Positions 1 to 5,241 of a DNA stretch of 5,241 nucleotides are shown in pieces. The notes beneath the pieces are model-generated. The model worked only from the letters and a program-made list of their open reading frames with translations, was not told the origin of the DNA and made no database searches. Within the stretch, counting starts at the first letter, position 1. Each line of letters begins with the position of its first letter. The stretch is from Pseudomonadota bacterium (GTDB lineage: Bacteria; Desulfobacterota; Syntrophobacteria; Syntrophobacterales; Syntrophobacteraceae), in NCBI GenBank assembly GCA_023416335.1, contig JAEZHY010000303.1, positions 1 to 5,241 of the forward strand, in the 5' to 3' direction. Position numbers and translations under genes: made by a program.

Positions 1-1835
1 CTACCGGAACGACCGCCATGCTGAATTTCGAGGCGATGGGGCTTGACCGGATAAGGGCCGACCTGGCCGTTCAATACGTTGACCACAACATTCTGCAGAC
101 CGACAGCAAGAACGCGGACGATCACAGGTACCTTCAGACCGCCTGTGCCCGCTACGGTCTCCATTACAGTCCTCCCGGAAACGGCATCTCCCACCAGGTC
201 CACATGGAAAGATTCGGTATTCCGGGGAAAACCCTTCTGGGATGCGACAGCCACACTCCGGGAGCAGGCGGCATATCGATGCTGGCGATAGGAGCGGGAG
301 GGCTGGACGTTGCCATGGCAATGGCCGGACTCCCCTACTATATCCCCTGCCCCAGGGTGCTGGGGGTGAAACTGACGGGCGCCCTTCCGGACTGGGTAAG
401 CGCGAAGGACGTGATCCTGGAGATGCTCAAACGCCATGATGTGAAGGGATGTATCGGGAAAGTGGTGGAATACTACGGTCCCGGCGTAACGAGCCTCTCT
501 GCGACGGATCGCGAAACCATATGCAACATGGGAGCGGAACTCGGCGCCACTACTTCGGTCTTTCCATCCGACGAGAATACGCGTGCTTATCTCGAAGCGC
601 AGGGAAGAGGCGATGTATGGGTCAGGCTCGAGGCGGATGAAGGGGCACTTTATGACGAGTATGATGAAATCGACCTGTCCCAATTGGAGCCGCTCATTGC
701 AAGACCCAATTCGCCAGGTAACGTTGTTGCGGTGCGTGATATTGCCGGTTTCAAGGTCGACCAGGTCATAGTCGGAAGCAGCGTCAATTCCTCCTTCAGG
801 GATTTGATGGTGGTTGCAAAGATAGTCGAAGGCAGACATGCCGCACCGGGGATTTCGTTTCACATCAATCCCGGAAGCAGGCAGGTAATCGAGAATATAG
901 CCGCACAGGGCGGGGTGACATCCCTCCTGAAAGCAGGAGGTCGTATCCACGAACCCGGATGCCTGGGCTGCATTGGAATGGGACAGGCTCCCGGCACCGG
1001 CCAGATCAGCCTTCGAACAATGCCCCGCAATTTCCCTGGCCGATCGGGGACAAAGGAAGATCGCGTATACCTTTGCTCGCCCGAAACAATAGCCGCCGCC
1101 GCCCTGAAGGGTGTCATCACCGATCCGAGGGACCTCGGGAAGCTAATGAAATACCCGAGGATAGAAGATCCGAAAAAATACATTATCGACGAGTCATCCA
1201 TAATTCGCCCGGATGAGGAACTAAGGGAAACGGAGGTCGAGCGCGGGCCGAACATTATACCTTTGCCGAAGTTCGAACCTCTGCCGGACTCCTTTGAAGC
1301 AACCGTAGCGCTGATTGTCGGCGATAATATCTCGACCGACACAATCATGCCCGCGGGCAGCAAAGTATTGCCTCTCAGGTCCAATATTCCAGAAATAAGC
1401 CGGTTTGTGTTTTCTCAAATCGATCCGAAATTCCCGGAAAAATGCCGCTCGCTGGACATGGTAGCAGTGGTGGGGGGCGAGAACTACGGCCAGGGGTCGA
1501 GCCGCGAACACGCGGCCCTGGCGCCGCGCTTTCTGGGAGTGCGGGTCGTGATCGCAAAGAGTTTTGCGAGGATTCACAAGGCAAATTTGTGTAATTACGG
1601 CATCCTTCCGCTCACCTTCAAAAATCCGGACGATTACAGCCTGATTAAGACCGGGACGAGGATAAGATTTCAAAATATTCGTCCGTTCATCGAGGACGGA
1701 AACCCGGAGATACCGACAGTAGTGGATGGTAAGGTCATGACGATGCTTCTGCAGGTCTCACCACGAATGGACCGTCAGTTGCTTGTCGGCGGCGCCCTCA
1801 ATCTGGTCAGTTCCGAGCCGGTCAGCAAGATGTAA
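1..1835 (+). CDS. acn: Aconitate hydratase, Aquifex-type (5' partial)
   Basis: Aconitase interconverts citrate and isocitrate through cis-aconitate with a [4Fe-4S] cluster in the cytoplasm. The frame is open from base 3 to the TAA at 1833-1835. The ATG at 18 is probably internal, because the codons before it read TGTTA, fitting the conserved DATGT-like stretch of the family; I infer that roughly 35-40 N-terminal residues lie outside the window. Numbering from that ATG, active-site motifs are Asp22-His23, His59, Asp77-Ser78-His79 (CDSHT), the cysteine pair Cys315/Cys318 (PGCLGC), Arg337 and Arg342 (RNFPGR), and the swivel-domain GSSREH at about 493-498. The swivel domain starts near residue 430. 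The estimated total of about 640 residues is shorter than AcnA (about 890) and fits the compact Aquifex-type group. Oddity: the GSCTN-type motif that normally gives the first cluster cysteine reads GSSVN (Ser255). Isopropylmalate dehydratase or homoaconitase is less likely, given the gltA and aceA neighbours. Confidence 0.93.
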   Translation, partial: TGTTAMLNFEAMGLDRIRADLAVQYVDHNILQTDSKNADDHRYLQTACARYGLHYSPPGNGISHQVHMERFGIPGKTLLGCDSHTPGAGGISMLAIGAGGLDVAMAMAGLPYYIPCPRVLGVKLTGALPDWVSAKDVILEMLKRHDVKGCIGKVVEYYGPGVTSLSATDRETICNMGAELGATTSVFPSDENTRAYLEAQGRGDVWVRLEADEGALYDEYDEIDLSQLEPLIARPNSPGNVVAVRDIAGFKVDQVIVGSSVNSSFRDLMVVAKIVEGRHAAPGISFHINPGSRQVIENIAAQGGVTSLLKAGGRIHEPGCLGCIGMGQAPGTGQISLRTMPRNFPGRSGTKEDRVYLCSPETIAAAALKGVITDPRDLGKLMKYPRIEDPKKYIIDESSIIRPDEELRETEVERGPNIIPLPKFEPLPDSFEATVALIVGDNISTDTIMPAGSKVLPLRSNIPEISRFVFSQIDPKFPEKCRSLDMVAVVGGENYGQGSSREHAALAPRFLGVRVVIAKSFARIHKANLCNYGILPLTFKNPDDYSLIKTGTRIRFQNIRPFIEDGNPEIPTVVDGKVMTMLLQVSPRMDRQLLVGGALNLVSSEPVSKM

Positions 1836-1883
1836 TGCACCGGCGCTGGATGTTTTACTCACAGGCATAACGGAGATGAAGAT

Positions 1884-3152
1884 ATGTCGACCGAAAAATC
1901 TGTTCGTGTAAAGAATACCGGACTCAGGGGCGTCGTCGTAGCCGATACGAAAATCAGCTACATCGATGGTGAAAACGGCATTCTGATCTACAGGGGGTAC
2001 AGGATCGAGGAGCTTGCCGAGCGCTCAACTTTCCTCGAAGTCGCTTTTCTGTTGTTGAACGGCCGTTTGCCGGAAAGACAGGAACTGGAACAGTTTGAAA
2101 ACCAGGTACTGCAGTCGCGGAGCCTGCCGGTGTTCATCATCGAAGCTCTGGAAAAGCTTCCTAAGCAGGCCTCACCAATGGATGTTTTACAGGCCTGTAT
2201 TCCCCTGCTCGGCCTGGAAGACCCCGAACTGAGGAATGAGTCGAAAGAGGCCAACATCCGGAAAGCAATCCGGCTGATCGCGCAAGTCCCGGCTGTCGTG
2301 GCTGCCTGGAACAGGATACGAAACGGGAATAAACCGTTGCCGCCCGATGATTCGCTCCCGCATGCCGCAAATTTCCTGTGGCAGCTCAGGGGACAAAAGC
2401 CGGACCCGCAGATGGCACGGGATTTCGATGTATGCCTTATCCTTCATGCCGATCACACTTTCAATGCATCGACGTTTGGCTGTCGCGAGGTTGTTTCGAC
2501 GCAGGCCCACATGTACGCAGGAGTGGCCGCCGGAGTGGGTGCCCTTTCCGGTGCGCTGCATGGCGGAGCGAATGAACGCGTCATGAAGATGCTGCTGGAG
2601 GTCGAGTCCAAACTGAAATCGCGGGATGAGGTCTGTAAATGGGTATGGGAGACGATTCAAAAAGGCGAGAAAATCATGGGAATGGGGCACGCCGTCTATA
2701 AGACAGTGGACCCCAGAGCAAAGATACTGCGCGAAACCTCCAGACGTCTGGGGAAAAAGATCGGCAGAGAGCGATGGTACGATTACCTGACCTGCATAGA
2801 AGAAGAAGGCTATAAGGCTTTCGAGGCGCGCGGCAAGGCCAACATCAGAACCAATGTAGACTTCTACAGCGGATCCGTTTACGCAATGATGGGTATTCCG
2901 GTCGACATGATGACCCCTGTCTTTGCCGTTTCCAGAGTCGCAGGATGGTGTGCACACATACTTGAGGAGAAATTCGCAGAAGCTCAGGAAAAACCGGCCC
3001 TGTACAGACCGGAAGCCGAATACGTCGGTGATTATTGCGGTTTGATCGGCTGCACTTACGAGCCTTTCGAAAACAGGGAAAAAAAGGCTGAAGCTGTAAT
3101 GACAGCCTCAGCCCCGACAGAGGCCTATATCATCGGACGATTTACCACTTAG
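1884..3152 (+). CDS. gltA: Citrate synthase (Si-type)
   Basis: Condenses oxaloacetate with acetyl-CoA to citrate in the cytoplasm, feeding the aconitase encoded just upstream. The 422-residue protein has the full citrate synthase signature: HADH at 188-191, catalytic His226 (ALHGG), catalytic His269 (GMGHAVYK), catalytic Asp326 (NVDFYSG), and substrate-binding Arg351 (SRVAGW) and Arg375 (LYRPEA). The ATG at 1884 is supported by GGAG at 1872-1875, eight bases upstream, and by the family-typical opening (LRGVVVADTKISYIDG at about 14-29). It is the compact bacterial/archaeal form, usually about 370-390 residues; the excess is mostly a C-terminal tail after about residue 398. That tail is low in recognisable motifs and begins Lys/Glu-rich. 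A 48-base gap without a terminator suggests co-transcription with acn. 2-methylcitrate synthase is a close relative that sequence alone cannot fully exclude; the neighbouring true isocitrate lyase favours citrate. Confidence 0.94.
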   Translation: MSTEKSVRVKNTGLRGVVVADTKISYIDGENGILIYRGYRIEELAERSTFLEVAFLLLNGRLPERQELEQFENQVLQSRSLPVFIIEALEKLPKQASPMDVLQACIPLLGLEDPELRNESKEANIRKAIRLIAQVPAVVAAWNRIRNGNKPLPPDDSLPHAANFLWQLRGQKPDPQMARDFDVCLILHADHTFNASTFGCREVVSTQAHMYAGVAAGVGALSGALHGGANERVMKMLLEVESKLKSRDEVCKWVWETIQKGEKIMGMGHAVYKTVDPRAKILRETSRRLGKKIGRERWYDYLTCIEEEGYKAFEARGKANIRTNVDFYSGSVYAMMGIPVDMMTPVFAVSRVAGWCAHILEEKFAEAQEKPALYRPEAEYVGDYCGLIGCTYEPFENREKKAEAVMTASAPTEAYIIGRFTT

Positions 3153-3353
3153 AATGAGGCTGTGGTTATGCCAATTCAACTGTGTCGGAGTTCCAAAACT
3201 TGCCGGCTCCGAATCGATCGCACGGTTAACCACGCGACACTTTGACTTCATAACACCTTAACATCCGGACACGCCCTTTGTCCATTCGAGGGGAAGCCGA
3301 GTTTCGGGCCGCCCCTCGAAAGTGGACTACCTCATCAAGCAGGGAGGCTGAAT
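3153..3353 (+). other. Intergenic region between gltA and the flavoprotein gene
   Basis: This 201-base gap holds no convincing gene. A 6-bp inverted repeat (TCGGAG at 3185-3190, CTCCGA at 3207-3212, 16-base spacer) could be a weak end structure for the acn-gltA transcript, but no T-run follows it. GGTTAACC at 3224-3231 is a short palindrome. A TTGACT hexamer at 3242-3247 resembles a -35 box but has no good -10 box 16-18 bases downstream, so I do not call a promoter. The clearest element is the stem-loop at 3280-3327, listed separately. The downstream ribosome site is AGGGAGG at 3341-3347. Confidence 0.6.
3280..3327 (+). promoter_or_regulatory. Long bulged stem-loop upstream of the flavoprotein gene
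   Basis: The left arm is GTCCA followed by TTCGAGGGG (3280-3293). The right arm is CCCCTCGAA (3312-3320), then a two-base AG bulge, then TGGAC (3323-3327). This gives 14 outer base pairs, all Watson-Crick. The 18-base apical part contains a further small hairpin, CCGA (3297-3300) with TCGG (3304-3307). No T-run follows, so it does not look like an intrinsic terminator. It ends 13 bases before the AGGGAGG ribosome site and leaves that site free. It could be a 5' leader structure stabilising the flavoprotein mRNA, an mRNA processing site after gltA, or a dispersed palindromic repeat. Structure is seen directly; function is inferred. Confidence 0.6.
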
Positions 3354-3875
3354 ATGAATCCGGGCATTGAACTCAGAGCTTTCAATGACTTGAGCTACGG
3401 GCTCTATATACTTACGTCTTTTGATGGCGAGAAGAAGAACGGCCAGATAATAAACACAGCCATCCAGATCACGCCGGACCCGCTCCAGGTGGAGGTCATA
3501 GTCAATAAAAATAATTTGACGCATCAGTACATCAAAGCGAGTGGGTTATTCGCGGTATCGGTACTGGACGAATCCACACCTTTTTCCTTTATCGGGCTCT
3601 TCGGCTTCAGGTCGGGAAGAGAGACCGACAAGCTGGCCAAGGCAAATCACAAAGAAGGCGTAACGGGATGCCCCCTGGTTACGGAGCATGCCCTTTCGAT
3701 TTTTGAAGCAAGAGTTACCGGACAGATTGACGTCGGCAGTCACACTATTTTCATCGGGGCCCCCCTCAATTCTGAGGTAATCAGGGACGGCAGGCCGCTT
3801 ACCTATCAATACTATCACCAAGTGATGAAGGGAAAATCTCCGCCAACTGCTCCGACGTTCAGACCTGCAGCATAA
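3354..3875 (+). CDS. Flavin reductase-like split-barrel flavoprotein
   Basis: A 173-residue FMN-binding split-barrel protein of the flavin reductase-like family. Relatives pass electrons between NAD(P)H or rubredoxin and partners such as oxygen- or NO-reducing flavodiiron proteins. It most resembles the N-terminal domain of high-molecular-weight rubredoxin of anaerobes. Conserved-looking blocks are LSYGLYILTS (13-22), NGQIINTAIQITPDP (29-43), NKNNLTHQYI (51-60), the FGFRSGRETDK loop (83-93), DVGSHTIFIG (126-135) and YYHQV (153-157). The start is fixed by AGGGAGG at 3341-3347, six bases before ATG. No signal peptide or membrane segment is seen, so it is cytoplasmic. It ends in GKSPPTAPTF plus four residues, resembling the linker that leads into rubredoxin in two-domain relatives, but no rubredoxin follows. 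Its partner and substrate cannot be told from sequence. Its position between gltA and aceA suggests a redox or oxidative-stress role, which is inference. Confidence 0.82.
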   Translation: MNPGIELRAFNDLSYGLYILTSFDGEKKNGQIINTAIQITPDPLQVEVIVNKNNLTHQYIKASGLFAVSVLDESTPFSFIGLFGFRSGRETDKLAKANHKEGVTGCPLVTEHALSIFEARVTGQIDVGSHTIFIGAPLNSEVIRDGRPLTYQYYHQVMKGKSPPTAPTFRPAA

Positions 3876-3973
3876 TCACCCGGATATCTTCCAGTGACTC
3901 CCGAGGGCCGTTACCGTTCCGGTCGGACTAAAATCAGGTACTCACAATCCCCTCATTACTGTTCTCTACCAAT

Positions 3974-4000
3974 TTGATATCCGAACAGATCGATTAGAAT
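3974..4000 (+). promoter_or_regulatory. Candidate sigma70 promoter for aceA
   Basis: TTGATA at 3974-3979 matches five of six bases of the -35 consensus, and TAGAAT at 3995-4000 matches five of six of the -10 consensus. The spacer is 15 bases, shorter than the ideal 17. Shifting the -35 one base upstream gives a 16-base spacer with a weaker box. Transcription would begin near 4007, just before the first leader hairpin at 4014, giving a 5' leader of about 60 bases. Confidence 0.4.
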
Positions 4001-4013
4001 CCAAACCTTCAAG

Positions 4014-4050
4014 GGATGCTCATCCGAGCATCCACCAACGATTCGTGGAT
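4014..4050 (+). promoter_or_regulatory. Two overlapping, mutually exclusive hairpins in the aceA leader
   Basis: Hairpin 1 pairs GGATGCTC (4014-4021) with GAGCATCC (4026-4033), eight perfect base pairs around the four-base loop ATCC. Hairpin 2 pairs ATCCAC (4030-4035) with GTGGAT (4045-4050), six perfect base pairs around a nine-base loop. They share bases 4030-4033, so only one can form fully at a time. Hairpin 2 ends three bases before the AAGGAG ribosome site (4053-4058). Neither is followed by a T-run, so transcription termination is unlikely. Control of translation or mRNA stability, or a protein-binding site, are alternatives. Pairing is seen directly; switching is inferred. Confidence 0.5.
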
Positions 4051-4065
4051 CAAAGGAGATCAATC

Positions 4066-5241
4066 ATGCACAGTGCCCGGGAAGAAAGGAATCTCGCTCA
4101 TGAATGGAAAACCGACCCTCGCTGGAACGGCATAGAGCGTCCGTACACAGCCGAAGAGGTCCTCAAGATTCGCGGTTCGATCAAGATCGAATACACACTG
4201 GCTACTCTTGGGGCCGAACGACTATGGGATTTGCTCCGAAACAGGCCTTATGTAGCCGCCCTCGGAGCTGTGACCGGAAACCAGGCCGTACAGCAGGTTC
4301 AGGCAGGTCTCGAAGCGATTTATGTCAGCGGCTGGCAGGTTGCAGGCGATAACAACAGTTGCGGCCATACGTATCCCGATCAGAGCCTCTATCCCGTCGA
4401 CAGTGTCCCAAAACTGGTTCGGAGAATTAACAACAGTCTTCAGCGGGCGGACCAGATCCAGCATATCGACGAGCGGGAAGGACCTTACTGGTTTGCACCC
4501 CTTGTCGCGGACGCGGAGGCAGGGTTTGGCGGGAACCTGAATGCCTTTGAATTGATGAAGGCAATGATAGAAGCCGGGGCCGCTGCGGTCCATTTCGAAG
4601 ACCAGCTTTCATCCGCAAAGAAATGCGGCCACCTGGGTGGAAAAGTGCTGGTACCCACCTACGAAGCGATTACCAAGTTGATCGCCGCGCGACTCGCCGC
4701 CGACGTATGCGGGGTTCCGACCGTACTGATCGCCAGGACCGATGCAAACGGAGCCACCCTGCTCTCCAGCGACGCGGATGAAAGGGACCATGCCTTCATG
4801 ACCGGCAAAAGGACGGTCGAGGGCTTCTTTTCCATTCGAAACGGTGTTGATACGGCAGCAGCGCGCGCGGTTTCCTATGCCCCGTTTGCAGACATGCTCT
4901 GGTGCGAAACATCCGAGCCAAATCTGGAGGAGGCCCGCAAGTTTGCAGAGCGGGTTCATCTGAATTACCCCGAAAAAATGCTGGCCTACAACTGTTCTCC
5001 CTCCTTCAACTGGAAAGCAAAGCTCGATGAGTCGACCATCGCAGTCTTTCAGAGAGAACTTGCAGCCTACGGATACAAATTCCAGTTCGTCACCCTGGCC
5101 GGGTTTCATTCCGTAAACCTCGGGATGTTCGAACTTGCCAGAGGCTATGCGAAAACAGGGATGAGCGCCTACGCGAATTTCCAGCAGAAGGAGTTCGAGT
5201 CGGAAAAGGTCGGATACAACGCGGTGAAGCACCAGGCATTT
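4066..5241 (+). CDS. aceA: Isocitrate lyase (3' partial)
   Basis: Cleaves isocitrate to succinate and glyoxylate, the first committed step of the glyoxylate shunt, in the cytoplasm with Mg2+. The frame is open for 392 codons from ATG 4066 to the window end with no stop. Compared with E. coli AceA (about 434 residues), roughly 35-40 C-terminal residues, including the C-terminal lid, lie beyond the edge. AAGGAG at 4053-4058, seven bases upstream, supports the start. Motifs in order: SGWQVA (88-93), YPDQSLYP (about 102-109), metal-site DAEAGFGG (149-156), HFEDQ (176-180), the catalytic loop KKCGHLGG with Cys187 (185-192), [13 protein letters not shown] (309-316) and [11 protein letters not shown]. 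The KKCGH loop followed by LGGKVL marks a true isocitrate lyase rather than 2-methylisocitrate lyase (PrpB-like, KRCGH). Together with acn and gltA upstream it completes the route from acetyl-CoA and oxaloacetate to glyoxylate. It likely has its own promoter and a structured leader. Confidence 0.96.
   Translation, partial: MHSAREERNLAHEWKTDPRWNGIERPYTAEEVLKIRGSIKIEYTLATLGAERLWDLLRNRPYVAALGAVTGNQAVQQVQAGLEAIYVSGWQVAGDNNSCGHTYPDQSLYPVDSVPKLVRRINNSLQRADQIQHIDEREGPYWFAPLVADAEAGFGGNLNAFELMKAMIEAGAAAVHFEDQLSSAKKCGHLGGKVLVPTYEAITKLIAARLAADVCGVPTVLIARTDANGATLLSSDADERDHAFMTGKRTVEGFFSIRNGVDTAAARAVSYAPFADMLWCETSEPNLEEARKFAERVHLNYPEKMLAYNCSPSFNWKAKLDESTIAVFQRELAAYGYKFQFVTLAGFHSVNLGMFELARGYAKTGMSAYANFQQKEFESEKVGYNAVKHQAF

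Larger units (their letters stand above)
3876..4065 (+). other. Intergenic region and aceA leader
   Basis: This 190-base gap contains no gene that I can support, and no CxxC motif or other remnant of a rubredoxin domain. It holds the aceA promoter candidate and the two overlapping hairpins listed separately, and ends in the AAGGAG ribosome site (4053-4058). A distant 8-bp inverted pair, CGGATATC (3881-3888) and GATATCCG (3976-3983), flanks the first half; such a pair is not far from chance in a region this size. No T-tailed terminator follows the flavoprotein gene, so read-through into aceA is possible. Confidence 0.6.

Noticed and set aside
860..1384. Minus-strand open frame of 174 codons opposite acn
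   Set aside because: It covers the aconitase cluster-binding region on the other strand; the + strand frame is clearly the real gene.
2187..2957. Minus-strand open frame of 256 codons opposite gltA
   Set aside because: It overlaps the catalytic core of citrate synthase on the other strand and its translation matches no family I recognise, so it is an antisense shadow.
3185..3212. Possible terminator after gltA (TCGGAG/CTCCGA)
   Set aside because: The stem is only six base pairs with a 16-base loop and no T-run follows, so intrinsic termination is not supported.
3154..3261. 35-codon + strand open frame starting one base after the gltA stop
   Set aside because: It has no ribosome binding site of its own and no recognisable motif. 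A random frame of this length is expected in a 201-base gap.
3242..3270. Possible promoter for the flavoprotein gene from TTGACT at 3242-3247
   Set aside because: No acceptable -10 hexamer lies 15-19 bases downstream; the sequence there is a GC-rich TCCGGA-like stretch.
3881..3983. Distant inverted pair CGGATATC/GATATCCG
   Set aside because: Eight bases with an 87-base spacer, built on the palindromic GATATC core, is near what chance gives in such a gap.
4609..5232. Long minus-strand open frame of 207 codons opposite aceA
   Set aside because: It lies wholly inside the isocitrate lyase gene, whose + strand product carries all family motifs. The antisense product shows no family I recognise and is a by-product of codon bias.
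4066..5241. Reading the lyase as 2-methylisocitrate lyase and the synthase as 2-methylcitrate synthase (propionate pathway)
   Set aside because: The lyase carries KKCGH followed by LGGKVL and close similarity to AceA, not the PrpB-type KRCGH loop, and no prp-type partner gene is present.

Overview
The window carries four protein-coding genes, all on the + strand, and they form a citrate/glyoxylate block. In order they are an Aquifex-type aconitase (5' end cut by the window edge), a Si-type citrate synthase, a small split-barrel flavoprotein related to flavin reductases, and an isocitrate lyase (3' end cut by the window edge). I see no RNA gene, mobile element, CRISPR array or attachment site. 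All gaps are under 300 bases: 48 (1836-1883), 201 (3153-3353) and 190 (3876-4065).

Organism: the sequence suggests a bacterium of moderate GC with strong AGGAG-type ribosome binding sites. The Aquifex-type aconitase and the flavoprotein resembling the first domain of high-molecular-weight rubredoxin both point to an anaerobic or microaerophilic lineage. My best guess is Desulfobacterota (sulfate-reducing or syntrophic 'deltaproteobacteria'), inferred from protein flavour only.

Layout: acn (1-1835) and gltA (1884-3152) are 48 bases apart with no terminator between them, so they are probably co-transcribed. The 201-base gap after gltA ends in a long bulged stem-loop (3280-3327) just upstream of the flavoprotein gene (3354-3875). 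The 190-base gap before aceA (4066 to the window end) holds a plausible sigma70 promoter (3974-4000), then two overlapping hairpins that cannot form together, then a strong Shine-Dalgarno. This looks like a regulated leader.

How the genes work together: citrate synthase joins oxaloacetate and acetyl-CoA, aconitase isomerises citrate to isocitrate, and isocitrate lyase splits isocitrate into succinate and glyoxylate. That is the entry and branch point of the glyoxylate shunt. Malate synthase is not in the window. The flavoprotein is the odd member and may serve redox or oxygen defence. Points worth a second look are the aceA leader, the 3280-3327 stem-loop, a Cys-to-Ser difference at the expected first Fe-S ligand of the aconitase, and the flavoprotein's linker-like tail without a rubredoxin domain. 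I do not see a wholly new system here.
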